A DNA stretch of 34,843 nt from a virus: positions 1 to 34,843 of IMG/VR virus record IMGVR_UViG_3300031952_000075, one strand, 5' to 3'. The notes beneath the pieces were generated by a model that made no database searches, was not told where the DNA came from, and saw only the letters and a list, made by a program, of their open reading frames with translations. Positions 23,686 to 30,723 of the stretch are shown here, piece after piece. The number at the start of each line of letters is the position of its first letter. The stretch's first letter is position 1. The position numbers and the translations under genes were made by a program.

Positions 23686-23891
23686 GAGCGGGCTGCGGCC
23701 GGCTCCTGCTCTTCCTCGAGTTCCAGGTGGAGTTGCGGGTCGTTGATGCCGACCGTCACGCGGTCCCCGAAGCACTCCCCGAGCTGAGCAAACAGGCCGG
23801 AATCGAACTGCATGTCCAGTTTGATCTCGATCCTCAAGCCCTCTGTCTTGTCCTTGGGGGTGATCCCCGCCAGGGTAGCTGCGAATTTCAT
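23682..23891 (-). CDS. Small acidic protein of unknown function (69 aa)
   Basis: The ATG is preceded by AAAGGAG. The sequence MKFAATLAGITPKDKTEGLR, IEIKLDMQFDSG and an acidic LELEEEQEP tail suggests a compact beta-strand-rich protein. Small proteins starting KF.ATLAGI..K...G.RI are often found in phage replication operons, without known function. It overlaps the next gene by four bases. Confidence 0.7.
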   Translation of the reverse strand: MKFAATLAGITPKDKTEGLRIEIKLDMQFDSGLFAQLGECFGDRVTVGINDPQLHLELEEEQEPAAARS

Positions 23892-23910
23892 GTTTTTGCT
23901 CCTTTCGCGG

Positions 23911-23967
23911 TCACAGACCGCCTTCTAAACGAAGGTCGTAATACGCCTCCGTGGACTGTCTGTTCAT
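23911..23967 (-). CDS. Possible micro-ORF (18 aa)
   Basis: An ATG shares bases with the stop of the 194-residue gene (TGATGA) and encodes MNRQSTEAYYDLRLEGGL before TGA. GGGGAGGGGA lies shortly upstream. It occupies an otherwise empty gap of about 75 bases ahead of a good ribosome binding site. Support is limited to position and coupling. Confidence 0.3.
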   Translation of the reverse strand: MNRQSTEAYYDLRLEGGL

Positions 23968-24551
23968 CACTGATCCCCTCCCCCCAGTAGCACCCCTTGA
24001 GATTCCTGCAATAATTCTCTTAGTTCCGCTGGACTCGCTGCGGATGGAGCATCCATCAGTTTTTCATAACAGGACTGCGTCTTGAGCCACCCTTCCGGAA
24101 TGAAAAATATTGCATAGTCGGGGAAGTTCGCCCTATACCAACCGAGGCGACTTGCCGATTTCTCTATCTCTCCTGAATTGGCAAAGTGATATGATTCAAG
24201 CCACTCAATGATGACTTTATTCTGCTCATCAAAATAATCCGGGTACAGAGGCATCCCCTTGCGTTCAAGGATTCTTTCGTGACCATTCTCTGCGTGCTCC
24301 CCATTCCAGCCGAGAACCTCGTTGAGCCGGTCAAAAAACTTGCAAGCCGCGCGATTGTACGTAGGGCATCTTTGATTTCTAACCCTTTCCCGGGCCTCTT
24401 CCCTTTGTTTGCGATACAGGTATGATTTCCGTAGATATTCAATGTTGTGGCAGCATGCTTCGCAAACCTGAAATATTTGCCAGTGACTAGTTGTTAAATC
24501 CGTCTCAAGTACACAACACGCCATGTTTCTGCCGCAGCCCTCACACAACAT
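23967..24551 (-). CDS. Zinc-finger plus nuclease-like protein, low-GC cargo (194 aa)
   Basis: The N-terminus has two Cys pairs (CEGCGRNMACC, CEACCHN) suggestive of a zinc finger. The C-terminal half contains MPLYPDYFDEQNKVIIEWLE followed by SYHF, then GWYRANFPDYAIFFIP, which resembles PD-(D/E)XK/Vsr-like phage nucleases (acidic D...ViEW pattern). AAGGAG precedes the ATG. Base composition is clearly more AT-rich than neighbours, indicating recent acquisition. It might be a homing or restriction-type nuclease. The catalytic assignment is tentative. Confidence 0.65.
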   Translation of the reverse strand: MLCEGCGRNMACCVLETDLTTSHWQIFQVCEACCHNIEYLRKSYLYRKQREEARERVRNQRCPTYNRAACKFFDRLNEVLGWNGEHAENGHERILERKGMPLYPDYFDEQNKVIIEWLESYHFANSGEIEKSASRLGWYRANFPDYAIFFIPEGWLKTQSCYEKLMDAPSAASPAELRELLQESQGVLLGGGDQ

Positions 24552-24608
24552 CCGTGACTCCTTAAATCCCGCCCACCTGACCCGCTGCGCAGTACTGCGT
24601 AGCGACGT

Positions 24609-24812
24609 TCAGGCTAAAAGCGATAAACTGCCCTCCGGCGATTTTGGGACCTGTTTGCGGCCCTTCTCTGCGCAAACAGGATTCCGCGCGATGAGTTGCC
24701 AAACGCCATCCCGCGCCAAGGCAGATGGGTTGCGCCAGCGTTTCTTTGCGCGGCAGTAGGCCTCGATTTCGGCCCGCTCTTCGTCGGTGATGGTGAAGGA
24801 AATCCTGCTCAC
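24609..24812 (-). CDS. Small ribbon-helix-helix-like protein (67 aa)
   Basis: A GTG start at 24812 follows AGGAGGG. The protein begins SRISFTITDEERAEIEAYCR, a strand followed by two helices (then NPSALARDGVWQLIA), resembling the Arc/MetJ fold. It is short enough to be a complete regulator. It lies between the exonuclease gene and the nuclease-like insertion and could regulate the early operon. Confidence 0.6.
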   Translation of the reverse strand: MSRISFTITDEERAEIEAYCRAKKRWRNPSALARDGVWQLIARNPVCAEKGRKQVPKSPEGSLSLLA

Positions 24813-24843
24813 ATTCCCTCCTGTCCCATAGAGGATCCTCCGG

Positions 24844-25644
24844 TTACTCGGGGCGGCCTTCGAGCCTCTTTTGGATGCGGTAAAGCTCCAGGCATTTCAG
24901 GAATCGCTCACGTTGAAGCGCCGGCTCCGGCATCTCGACGTAGTCGAATCCCTCCGATTCCTCTCGGCCGATACGCAGGATCCGGGGTGTGGCGGTGATC
25001 TTGTGGCCGTTCTCCAGGGCGAGGATCGCGTAACCGGCCACCTGGCTCCATTTCTCGTCGGTAGGCCCGTAAAGCGCCTTGCAGGTCTTCAGATCGACCA
25101 GGGTGAGCTGGCCGTCGACGGTAGCGATGAAATCGCAGGTTCCGCCGAATCGGAACTGCTCGCTTACGAGCTGCAGCTCGCTGGCGACGACCTCGACGGT
25201 GTGTTGCTTCTGCCAGTTGTAGAAAGAGAGCATGGCGTTGGCGGCCCGGTCGTGGTCGACCTTGCTGAACTCGTCCTGGTAGCTCTGATCCGGTTCTTCT
25301 TTGAGTAGCTCGCAGGCTGCCAGGTAGTGGGCCAGGGTCCCGGCGTTGGCCAGGGAATCGACGTACCTGCTCGAATCGATCCCGTTGAGCCCTAAGTTGT
25401 TGGCCCATTTCACCAGGGCCGGCTTGTTAAGAACGCCGGTGATGGTGGTGGCTCCCGGGACGCGGGTGCCATCCTGCAGCCGGTAAATCTGATGCCCCTT
25501 GTCGCTCTTGCGGAAGGCGTCGGCCTTCCGCGCGGGCAGCGTGCCGTGAAATTCTGTCTTCGTCTGGCGCTTCATTGCAGTCTTCATACGTCTGGCTTCT
25601 CCTTTTTCGTAGCGGAACCATTCTTGTTGGGTGGGTTCTTTCAT
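24844..25644 (-). CDS. PD-(D/E)XK exonuclease, RecB-like (up to 266 aa)
   Basis: Catalytic residues are visible as D171 in FGGTCDFIATVDGQ and D184-x-K186 in LTLVDLKTCK, the PD-(D/E)XK core. GTLAHYLAA near 103-111 carries the upstream His of RecB/Cas4-like phage exonucleases. The first ATG (25644) lies seven bases after the Sak4 stop but lacks a strong ribosome binding site; ATG 25587, with AAAGGAG eleven bases upstream, is an alternative. With the adjacent ATPase it forms an exonuclease/recombinase pair for phage recombination. Confidence 0.85.
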   Translation of the reverse strand: MKEPTQQEWFRYEKGEARRMKTAMKRQTKTEFHGTLPARKADAFRKSDKGHQIYRLQDGTRVPGATTITGVLNKPALVKWANNLGLNGIDSSRYVDSLANAGTLAHYLAACELLKEEPDQSYQDEFSKVDHDRAANAMLSFYNWQKQHTVEVVASELQLVSEQFRFGGTCDFIATVDGQLTLVDLKTCKALYGPTDEKWSQVAGYAILALENGHKITATPRILRIGREESEGFDYVEMPEPALQRERFLKCLELYRIQKRLEGRPE

Positions 25645-25651
25645 AGCCGGC

Positions 25652-26899
25652 CTACCAGATCTCGAGCTCGGCCTGCGGCTTGGCGTCCTGTTTCTTCTTC
25701 GCCGGACCGGCGATCGCTACGCCCGGGGGTGCATCATCCCAGCCTTGCTGGGCGAGCTGGTTGGTCACAGCGTCGATCAGAGCCTGGGCCTCTGCCGCTG
25801 GATCCGGGGGCGGAGCCTCCGGCGCGGGGATCGGCTTCTCCTTGGCCTCCTTCGCCCGCCGTGCCTTGAACTCGTCGGCGAAGGTCTTTCGCTGCTGGGC
25901 GAGCTGTGCGATCTCCAGTTTGAGGACCATGACACCGGCGGTGGTGGTCTTCTTGATCCGCAGCCTGTACTCCTCGCGCTCCTCCGGAGAGAACAGTTCG
26001 TCCTCCTTGACCAGCTCCGCGATTTCGTTGATGACCGCCTGGCGCTTGGGATCCTTGGGCTCCTTGCCGTTTCCGTTGCTTCCGGCCGGCGGCTTGGCAA
26101 CGCCTGCCGACGGCTGGCCCTGCTCCGCGGCTGCGGGGGTCTGCCCCTGTCCTGCCGGCGGCTGGCCTTGCTTCGCTTCCGGAGGCGGCTCTTTCGGGGG
26201 TTCCGGCGCAGCTACTTTCAGACCCTTCTCTGCCCATGCCAGGAGTAACTTGCCATGCTCCTCGGTGAGCAACCCATAGTTGCCTTCAAAAATATGGGTG
26301 TTGTCCTTCTCCACGGTGGCCCCATGGGTGTCGGTGTCCAGCATGAAGCTGCAGGTCAGCTCGTACTCGAAACCGGGGCGCTGCTCTGCGCCCACGCCGA
26401 CCTTCTTGGGCACTTGCTTGCCCTTCTCGTTTTCCTCCAACACGTAGAGGTCCTTCCCGCGCATGGTGAGGATCAAGTGCATCGTGCTGTAGTTGATTTT
26501 CTCGACGAAAGTGGCGTGCCGCTTCCCACAGGCGCCCCAGTTGATGTAGCTATTCCCGGGCATGCTGTTGTGGATCTCCAGGATCCCGCCGCGGCCGGCC
26601 CATTCGTGGCTGGCCGAATCGATAATCCCGATCTGGAATCCGGCAGCCTCCGCGGCCTCGAGGGCCTGGTTGAATCGCTCTGGCGTGAAGGGTGGCTCCA
26701 GATGAAAGACATTGAAATCGAATTCGTTAGCGTAGTATTCGCTGCGGCGGTGCTCCGTATCGATGAGAGCGATCTTACCGCCGATTCCCTTGGCCAGACG
26801 GAGGGCGGTGTAGGTTTTCCCGCTCCCGCTGGGCCCGATGATGCCGACGCGCACCTTCGCCTGTTTGCGCTCGGCTTTGACGAACGTTAGCTCTGCCAT
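25652..26899 (-). CDS. Sak4-like AAA ATPase / single-strand annealing recombinase (415 aa)
   Basis: Walker A GPSGSGKT is at 22-29, with a Walker B-like GIIDSASHEW about 70 residues later and an IALIDTEHRRSEYYA motif, as in the phage AAA_24/Sak4 group related to RecA/Rad51. The C-terminal 180 residues are a Pro/Gly/Gln-rich linker (with GQPPAGQGQTPAAAEQGQPS) and a charged helix, an unusually long tail. The following gene is an exonuclease, as in other two-gene phage recombination systems. Confidence 0.85.
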   Translation of the reverse strand: MAELTFVKAERKQAKVRVGIIGPSGSGKTYTALRLAKGIGGKIALIDTEHRRSEYYANEFDFNVFHLEPPFTPERFNQALEAAEAAGFQIGIIDSASHEWAGRGGILEIHNSMPGNSYINWGACGKRHATFVEKINYSTMHLILTMRGKDLYVLEENEKGKQVPKKVGVGAEQRPGFEYELTCSFMLDTDTHGATVEKDNTHIFEGNYGLLTEEHGKLLLAWAEKGLKVAAPEPPKEPPPEAKQGQPPAGQGQTPAAAEQGQPSAGVAKPPAGSNGNGKEPKDPKRQAVINEIAELVKEDELFSPEEREEYRLRIKKTTTAGVMVLKLEIAQLAQQRKTFADEFKARRAKEAKEKPIPAPEAPPPDPAAEAQALIDAVTNQLAQQGWDDAPPGVAIAGPAKKKQDAKPQAELEIW

Positions 26900-26916
26900 T
26901 CCTCTTCCTCCTTGGC

Positions 26917-26936
26917 AAAAAAATAGCGGGGCGCTA
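26917..26936 (-). terminator. Possible short intrinsic terminator/attenuator
   Basis: On the minus strand, TAGCG-CCC-CGCTA is followed by seven Ts, between the 81-residue gene and the Sak4-like gene. The stem is only 5 bp and overlaps the upstream stop codon region, so it may act as a weak attenuator separating control genes from the recombination operon. Confidence 0.4.
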
Positions 26937-27179
26937 CGGCCTCGCTTTGGATCCCAATGGTGCGTCGTCTAAAAACGCTGCGCTTTCGAAGCGGCCTCCT
27001 TCCGGTACGATATCGACTTCGTGCAGCGCCGCGACCAGGATATAGGCGTTCTGCTTGGCGCGGGCCATGCGCGGGTCGATGGGGTTGGGCCCGGCGGCCA
27101 GATCGATATCGCGCTTGAGGGCGAAGGCCCGCTCGCTGATCCGGGCGTACAGGTTCTGGCTGATTTCAAGTGTGGGCAT
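26934..27179 (-). CDS. Unknown small protein (81 aa)
   Basis: ATG 27179 follows AAAGGAG at eight bases. The sequence (MPTLEISQNLYARISERAFA, then DLAAGPNPIDPRMARAKQNA) is helical with no known domain. It overlaps the end of the HTH gene by 14 bases, so it is likely cotranscribed. An N-terminally longer frame to 27386 is antisense-like shadow and lacks a start signal. Confidence 0.65.
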   Translation of the reverse strand: MPTLEISQNLYARISERAFALKRDIDLAAGPNPIDPRMARAKQNAYILVAALHEVDIVPEGGRFESAAFLDDAPLGSKARP

Positions 27180-27390
27180 CGGTGTGCTCCTTTCTGGTTT
27201 TCTCCTGCTCTCGCAGGAACTGCTCGACGTGTCCTTCCGAGAAGCGCAGGATCTTATAACCCAGGCGGTAGTAGCCCAGGCGCTCCTCCCGGCACCAGCG
27301 CTGAATGCTCTTGTCGGAAACATGCAGACGGCGCGCGACCTCCTCTGCGGTATAGAGGCGCTCGCCGGCACGGATCGCCAGCTCACTCAT
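27166..27390 (-). CDS. Excisionase/MerR-type HTH protein (74 aa)
   Basis: The protein has the single-helix-turn-helix pattern RLYTAEEVARRLHVSDKSIQ followed by RWCREERLGYYRLGYKILRF, typical of the excisionase-type HTH family (phage Xis or Cox-like regulators). AAAGGAG precedes the ATG. It is the first gene of a minus-strand set that leads to recombination and replication genes. It shares its first 20 bases, with one mismatch, with the 190-residue gene at 28194. It could be the excisionase or an early regulator. Confidence 0.85.
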   Translation of the reverse strand: MSELAIRAGERLYTAEEVARRLHVSDKSIQRWCREERLGYYRLGYKILRFSEGHVEQFLREQEKTRKEHTDAHT

Positions 27391-27476
27391 GGCCGCTCCT
27401 TTCGTTGAAAACGCCCCCTGGGTCGGCTACGCTGGGAGGGGGACTCACAACCATAGCCAAGGACAGGAGGCGTCGA

Positions 27477-27650
27477 ATGACCGAAAGCGAAATCAGAATC
27501 AAGGCGCAGGAATGGACCTTCATGTTCTTCGCGGCCTTGCCCGACAAGGAAAAAGAAAGACTTCTGGGACTCCGAAAATCCGAAAGCGAATATCTGGATA
27601 GAATGCAGTCCGTGGGTAGGCTCATGCTTTCGTATGTCGCTCGTCTGTAG
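27477..27650 (+). CDS. Small plus-strand protein in control region (57 aa)
   Basis: ATG 27477 is preceded by AGGAGG. The protein (MTESEIRIKAQEWTFMFFAA, then LPDKEKERLLGLRKSESEYL) is helical and charged with an aromatic patch. It is divergent from the HTH gene and its last 29 bases overlap, tail to tail, the end of the 190-residue minus gene. The isolated opposite-strand position suggests an independent control, for example an antagonist, but no family is recognised. A weak promoter (TTGAAA, 17 bases, TACGCT) lies upstream at about 27404. Confidence 0.7.
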   Translation: MTESEIRIKAQEWTFMFFAALPDKEKERLLGLRKSESEYLDRMQSVGRLMLSYVARL

Positions 27651-28194
27651 GGGGTTCCAGCGCTTCCGTTGCTGTCTTTAACCCCGCCGGCGCTGGCGGC
27701 TTGCCCGCCTCAATCCAGCTTTCGTAGGCCGTCTTCAGTCCAGGCGGCGCCGACGGCTTGCCCGCCTCAACCGGAACAGGTGCTTCGGGCGTTTTCTTCG
27801 GAGCTTCCGCCTCTGGATCTATCACCAGGTAGGGAGGGAGAAGAAAAGGCATAGAAGCCTCGATGGTCAGCAAGAGGCCCTTAGCCGTCCGCTGAACCGT
27901 TTTCACGTAGGATTCTTGCAGGTTCAGCTCTGCCAATACCTTCTGCAGCTTCCTGCCGTAGCTCTGCCAGACCGGCCAGTTGGCAGGAAGCGGCACCGGG
28001 CTCTTCCTGGTTTCCTCCGGGGGCGGCGCCGGCGGGGGCTTCGGATTCCCCCCAGGAAGATATTCAAGATCATGAGTAAGCCGATCTAAGCGAATCACCC
28101 CGCCAAGCCGGAACGCATTCTTCGTCTCTCCCGGTCTGGCCGCGCGCCTCTGGAATAGCCGCTTGAGTAATCGACGGATCGCCAGCTCGCTCAT
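27622..28194 (-). CDS. Unknown protein with 19-residue tandem repeats (190 aa)
   Basis: Its ATG overlaps the stop of the RHH gene (ATGA). The N-terminus is basic (MSELAIRRLLKRLFQRRAAR), a Pro-rich linker (PKPPPAPPPEETRKSP) leads to a helical domain, and the end contains two copies of a 19-residue unit beginning VEAGKPSAPPGLKTA and IEAGKPPAPAGLKTA, also visible as a 57-base DNA repeat. Function is unknown. Coupling with the RHH gene suggests a partner in the control operon. Confidence 0.75.
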   Translation of the reverse strand: MSELAIRRLLKRLFQRRAARPGETKNAFRLGGVIRLDRLTHDLEYLPGGNPKPPPAPPPEETRKSPVPLPANWPVWQSYGRKLQKVLAELNLQESYVKTVQRTAKGLLLTIEASMPFLLPPYLVIDPEAEAPKKTPEAPVPVEAGKPSAPPGLKTAYESWIEAGKPPAPAGLKTATEALEPPTDERHTKA

Positions 28195-28358
28195 GCCGGT
28201 TTTCCCCCGGTTTCACCCTGGCCCAGGGCTTCCATCCCTCGCTCGATGAGGAAAATTACCTGGTTGGCCATCGTTCGCCTCTGCTGTTCCGCATCGCGCT
28301 TTACCTTAACCTTGAGTTCCTTGGGAACCCGAATCGTCATCACATCTGTCTTTGCCAT
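28191..28358 (-). CDS. Arc-like ribbon-helix-helix repressor candidate (55 aa)
   Basis: The full protein starts MAKTDVMTIRVPKELKVKVK and continues with a second helix ending NQVIFLIERGMEAL. The strand (VMTIRVP) plus two helices is the MetJ/Arc fold. A sigma70-type promoter (TTGACA 28393-28388, 17 bases, TAGAGT 28370-28365) would place the transcript start at the ATG, so the message appears leaderless, and no ribosome binding site is seen. It ends ATGA with the 190-residue gene. Its role as repressor of the divergent operon is inferred. Confidence 0.8.
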   Translation of the reverse strand: MAKTDVMTIRVPKELKVKVKRDAEQQRRTMANQVIFLIERGMEALGQGETGGKPA

Positions 28359-28440
28359 AATGAAACTCTATATGACAATATATGACTTGTCAAGAGAAAA
28401 ATAGCGAAATGTTGCCCATTTCTGTGCTATACTTCAGGCC
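28359..28440. promoter_or_regulatory. Divergent promoter/operator of two RHH genes
   Basis: The 82-base space has a minus promoter (TTGACA-17-TAGAGT) and, on plus, an extended -10 (TG-C-TATACT at 28425-28433) seven bases before ATG 28441. Both predicted start points fall at or beside the ATG. Two abutting 10-base direct repeats TATATGACAA / TATATGACTT (28369-28388) and the palindrome TGAC-TT-GTCA (28383-28392) lie over the minus -35/-10 region and are good candidate operator half-sites. RHH proteins commonly bind arrays with 10-11 base spacing. Confidence 0.65.
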
Positions 28441-28728
28441 ATGAGCAGGGCAAGAAAAGACTATTTCGACGAGCAATTGAAAAAAGAACGCATCACAATC
28501 CGCATCGATGGGGATCTCCGAAAGAGCCTGGAATCCTTCTCGAAATCAGGAATCTACAAGGGGGAGGATCTACAGGTAGTCATTCGAATGTTGGTACGGG
28601 CAGGCATTGAGGTAGAGGAGCGTGTGAAAGAAATGCGAACCGCCGCGATACGGGAAATGCAACAAAAGGCGGCTGCTTTTCAAGCCGTGGGAAAGGCTTC
28701 CCCTGGGCGGACGTTGCCGCGTGGTTGA
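28441..28728 (+). CDS. Ribbon-helix-helix-like regulator, divergent (95 aa)
   Basis: The protein has ERITIRIDGDLRKSLESFSK, a strand followed by a helix, then EDLQVVIRMLVRAGIEVEER, a second helix, in the MetJ/Arc order, with N- and C-terminal helical extensions. There is no ribosome binding site, and the extended -10 is seven bases before ATG, so the transcript is probably leaderless, as for the lambda cI message from PRM. It faces the other RHH gene and starts the plus-strand group that runs toward the integrase, so it may be the lysogeny-maintenance regulator. Confidence 0.75.
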   Translation: MSRARKDYFDEQLKKERITIRIDGDLRKSLESFSKSGIYKGEDLQVVIRMLVRAGIEVEERVKEMRTAAIREMQQKAAAFQAVGKASPGRTLPRG

Positions 28729-28798
28729 TTTCGAATCAGCCCGCCGCTGGCTGCAAGAGCACGGTGACCTATAGTTCTATCGCTTCACGGGAGGGAAT

Positions 28799-29149
28799 AT
28801 GCCAGATGAACGATCGCGACGTTTCTTGGAGCAGCGCCCTATTTTCTGGATCAGTCTTGCCTCTGTACCATTCCTCTTGATTGCGGTCGCGCCCATTAGT
28901 TCTTACGGCTACTATGTCTTCCTCCGCTTGGTAGTACTTATCTCCGCAGGAATATCTGGAGTTGGTGCTTGGGGAGCAAAGAAATACATCTGGGCTGTAC
29001 TGTTCTGGCTTGTAGCGATTCTTTTCAATCCGCTCATCCCGGTTCATCTGGACAAGGAAACTTGGGTCGTTTTGGATCTTCTCTGTGCGGCCCTCATGCT
29101 CCTCGGCTCCTTCGCAGTGAAACGGCCTCCGGGCCGGCCGCCGGAATGA
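28799..29149 (+). CDS. Small multi-pass membrane protein, possible moron (116 aa)
   Basis: GGGAGGG precedes ATG 28799. Three to four hydrophobic segments are visible: about 17-33 (FWISLASVPFLLIAVAPISS), 38-58 (VFLRLVVLISAGISGVGAW), 64-75 (WAVLFWLVAILF) and 90-105. ILFNPLIPVHLDKETWVVLD resembles a signature of a widespread small membrane family (DUF6804 by memory, not checked). It is less GC-rich than the virion genes and lies between regulator and integrase, where superinfection-exclusion or lysogenic-conversion genes often sit. Confidence 0.75.
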   Translation: MPDERSRRFLEQRPIFWISLASVPFLLIAVAPISSYGYYVFLRLVVLISAGISGVGAWGAKKYIWAVLFWLVAILFNPLIPVHLDKETWVVLDLLCAALMLLGSFAVKRPPGRPPE

Positions 29150-29158
29150 TTCGAACCT

Positions 29159-29446
29159 ATGCGAAAAATCAGCGAAGATGAATTAACGTACATTCGGGAT
29201 CAGGCCTATCGCAAGGGTTACCAGGACAGGGGAAGTGAAGTTGAAGAAGCAAGAGAACGCGGTTATGAGCGAGGAAAAAAAGAAGGCGCGCAGGAAGAAA
29301 GACGCAGACTCCTTATCGAAATATCGAATATCCCGCTCAAGAAAAAAGAATTTGGTATAGATTCTGTTGTCTATCTCACAAGATACAAAAAAGAAGTTCT
29401 CAAAAAGCTTGGCTGGCAATATTGGCCCATTGGCTCACCAGATTGA
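29159..29446 (+). CDS. Unknown charged protein (95 aa)
   Basis: The protein (MRKISEDELTYIRDQAYRKG...) is Lys/Glu/Arg-rich and predominantly helical, with a short hydrophobic C-terminal part (SVVYLTRYKKEVLKKLGWQY). It starts nine bases after the membrane protein stop without a good ribosome binding site, and its last 12 bases overlap the end of the convergent integrase gene. A/T-rich codons set it apart from neighbours. No family is recognised. Confidence 0.6.
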   Translation: MRKISEDELTYIRDQAYRKGYQDRGSEVEEARERGYERGKKEGAQEERRRLLIEISNIPLKKKEFGIDSVVYLTRYKKEVLKKLGWQYWPIGSPD

Positions 29447-30595
29447 CTCGATGCTCCCCTGGTACTGCTTCAACGCCGCGAACTGATCCGGATCGAAGCG
29501 CAGGTAGATGTCCGAGACCTCCAGGGAACGGTGGCCCATCATGTCCATGATCGCCCGCTGATCCAGGTTGCCCTCGGCCCGCGAGCGGAAGGTGTAGCGC
29601 AGGCTGTAGGGGACCAGGATACGCTCGCCCACGCGGATCTCGGCAGTCTTCAGCCCCGTCTTGAAGCGGCTTTTCAAGTACTCCTTGCGGATCGGTTTGC
29701 CGTCGAACAGGAACAGGTAGCCCTCCTGGATCCCCGCGAGCTCGACCCAGGAGGTGAGCAGCTCCATGGTGCGCTTGGGCACGAGAACCAGGCGCCGGCG
29801 GGTGTCCACTGTGGTGCTCTTTTTGGGCAAGGCAAGCGCGTCTTCGCTGTCGATCTGCCGGTCGATCAGGATCCCGTTGTGCTCGGCGTAGAGCTGCTCG
29901 AGGTGCAGGGCCCTCCCCTCCCCGGGCCGCAGGCCCGCGTGTAGCATCACGCGGAAGAGGACCCCGAACATCAACCCGGTGACGTCTTTCGGCGCGACCT
30001 TCCAGATCGTGGCCAGCTCCTCCTCCGTGTCCGGGAACAGGGCCCGGCACTCCGCGGCGCTCAGGATGTCCTTCTGCATCGAGCGCCGGGCGAAACGCCG
30101 GAAGCGCGGCGCTTGGCTGATCTTGCGGGCCCGGAGGGCCTCCTGCATCAGGATGTTGACGGTGTTCAGAATCCCGTTCTTGGCGCTGCCCGACAGACTC
30201 AAGCCCCGGAGCCACGTCTCTACGTCCACCGGGCCGATGTCCGCCAGGAGTCGCTTACCCAGCGCCGGCAGGATGTGCTGGGTGAGATTGTGCCGATGCT
30301 CGTAGACGGTGTGCTTCTTGATCCCCCCCTGCTCGGCCTTCCAGGCTATGTAGGGGCAGCGGCCGGGAATGAAGAAGTCTTGCGCAAACGCGGCCAACGT
30401 GCCGGAGATCTTCTGCCGGTCCTGGGCCTTCCACTTCTCCAACTCCCGCAGGGCATCGGTCTTGAGCCGGCAGCCCGTGGAGCGGGCCGTCCTCTTCTCC
30501 CCTTCCCACCACCAGGCGTACCAGATCCGGTTCCGCGCGGTGCGGTTGGGTCTCACATACAGGTGATACTTGTCGGGTGACGAACGTCGAGCCAT
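29435..30595 (-). CDS. int: Tyrosine recombinase integrase (386 aa)
   Basis: The catalytic residues of a phage integrase can be read: R223 in HAGLRPGEGRAL, K258/K259 in LALPKKSTT, R333 in VPYSLRYTF, H355 in MMGHRS and Y364 in SDIYLRF. The usual His of HxxR is Tyr (Y330), as in some phage integrases. The N-terminal part is a SAM-like core-binding domain (about 60-160). ATG 30595 (MARRSSPDKYHLYVR) is chosen over an upstream TTG; GGAGGGG lies 14 bases before it. The gene is next to the att core, as expected for a temperate phage. Confidence 0.93.
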   Translation of the reverse strand: MARRSSPDKYHLYVRPNRTARNRIWYAWWWEGEKRTARSTGCRLKTDALRELEKWKAQDRQKISGTLAAFAQDFFIPGRCPYIAWKAEQGGIKKHTVYEHRHNLTQHILPALGKRLLADIGPVDVETWLRGLSLSGSAKNGILNTVNILMQEALRARKISQAPRFRRFARRSMQKDILSAAECRALFPDTEEELATIWKVAPKDVTGLMFGVLFRVMLHAGLRPGEGRALHLEQLYAEHNGILIDRQIDSEDALALPKKSTTVDTRRRLVLVPKRTMELLTSWVELAGIQEGYLFLFDGKPIRKEYLKSRFKTGLKTAEIRVGERILVPYSLRYTFRSRAEGNLDQRAIMDMMGHRSLEVSDIYLRFDPDQFAALKQYQGSIESIW

Positions 30596-30662
30596 GCGCC
30601 CAATGGTAGCCCCTCCGTGCAAGAAATCAAGGATTCTGTTGTCATTCTGTAGCGAGTTGGGC

Positions 30663-30696
30663 AAAAAAGAAGCCGCCCTCGTTTGGGGGCGGCTTC
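30663..30696 (-). terminator. Intrinsic terminator between att core and integrase
   Basis: A perfect 10-bp stem (GAAGCCGCCC at 30669-30678 with GGGCGGCTTC at 30687-30696) is followed on the minus strand by TTTTTT. It would stop transcripts from the lysis and fibre genes before the integrase. In a lysogen the same hairpin would lie about 27 bases after the reconstituted tRNA gene. Confidence 0.9.
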
Positions 30697-30723
30697 TAAT
30701 TCTTTGCCGGCTTTGTACTTATT

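Noticed and set aside
28720-28773. A 17-residue plus ORF after the RHH gene (starting VVDFESARRWLQ)
   Set aside because: It overlaps the regulator stop with no ribosome binding site and is too short to support; it could be a gene remnant.
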